Shown here piece by piece: positions 47,035-47,270 of a DNA stretch of 47,270 bases. The stretch covers positions 1-47,270 of the forward strand of contig CADCPM010000020.1 in NCBI GenBank assembly GCA_902803315.1, given 5' to 3'. The position numbers and the translations under genes are program-made. Origin of the DNA: an uncultured Coriobacteriaceae bacterium. GTDB taxonomy: Bacteria; Actinomycetota; Coriobacteriia; Coriobacteriales; Atopobiaceae. Under the pieces are notes generated by a model that saw only the letters and a program-made list of their open reading frames with translations, was not told where the DNA came from and made no database searches. Within the stretch, counting starts at the first letter, position 1; each line of letters begins with the position of its first letter.

Positions 47035-47270
47035 CGGTCGAAGGTCCACGAGCGCCTCGCGGCGTTCGTGGACTACCTCGAATTCATCGGACGCGAACGG
47101 GCGCTGCGCCTGGCTCTCTGGGCGATTGTCGCGCGCACGCCCGACGCGACCGCAGCAGTGGCACGTGCGGCCGCACCGCTTGGGGACACCTCTTGCGATC
47201 GGTGGGAAAGTCGAAGGAAACCTGGGACGCGTCCGCCCGCATGGCGTATAAGTATGTGTAGGCAGAAGGC
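47035..47270 (+). pseudogene. Unresolved coding relic at the window edge
   Basis: From 47035 the frame reads RSKVHERLAAFVDYLEF and ALRLALWAIVARTPDATA with strong coding composition; a second stretch in another frame, SKETWDASARMAYKYV, ends with TAG at 47259-47261. The two may be one gene with a frameshift near 47190, or a fragment. I do not recognise the family. Confidence 0.25.

Overview
The window is GC-rich bacterial chromosome. Its gene content (fused solute-binding/permease ABC genes, CmpB-like membrane protein, LPXTG-like anchors, a PASTA protein, an endonuclease-fold AbiEi-like protein) and its many GGGACAGGCCCCAAGTT-type intergenic palindromes suggest a host-associated actinobacterium of the class Coriobacteriia, probably near Olsenella/Atopobiaceae. 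This placement is inference; no rRNA or tRNA gene was seen.

Left end (1-7.6 kb) is an accessory region full of decay. It starts with the 3' end of a phage scaffold gene and a broken capsid gene. A fragment of a Panacea (DUF4065) antitoxin-like gene, an N-truncated RecG-like regulator, a frameshifted DUF4391 gene and an HNH endonuclease fragment follow. Next come an intact AAA/DUF4143 ATPase, a Fic protein, a second HNH fragment and a three-gene cassette around a shortened DUF3990 (ADP-ribosyltransferase-like) gene. A 153-bp nested palindrome closes the region.

7.6-13.1 kb holds a SpoIIE/RsbU phosphatase, a VOC protein, and a class M sirtuin (SirTM type) divergent from an Rrf2 regulator. Three evenly spaced copies of GTTGTAA-N9-TTACAAC lie between the last two. 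A DUF559/AbiEi-like protein follows.

13.5-25.4 kb: an amino-acid ABC transporter (double binding domain fused to permease, plus an ATPase with an unusual C-terminal extension), a CmpB-type membrane protein, a dead radical-SAM gene, a secreted HAD phosphatase, glutathione peroxidase, a wall-anchored repeat protein, a nitroreductase, the tail of an AEC permease, an unusual EIIB-ROK fusion and RpiB.

25.7-36.7 kb: an HD-GYP phosphodiesterase paired with a degenerate GGDEF protein, DUF1810, a Sel1-repeat protein and a MESH1-like HD hydrolase. A 30-bp repeat array in two orientations precedes a sugar-related set (Gfo/Idh/MocA dehydrogenase, RpiR regulator, lone EIIB) and an OPT transporter.

36.8-47.3 kb: a hybrid histidine kinase behind a two-domain PPK2 kinase, a low-molecular-weight tyrosine phosphatase whose 3' end runs into a palindrome, uracil phosphoribosyltransferase, a PASTA membrane protein, an ACT protein, a broken metallophosphoesterase, a GH1 6-phospho-beta-glucosidase and an unresolved remnant at the edge.

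The recurring theme is a family of long palindromes at gene ends. Several work as terminators, and at least two have supplied a gene's stop codon. The points most worth study are the sirtuin/Rrf2 operator array, the EIIB-ROK fusion, the nested palindrome and the 30-bp array.
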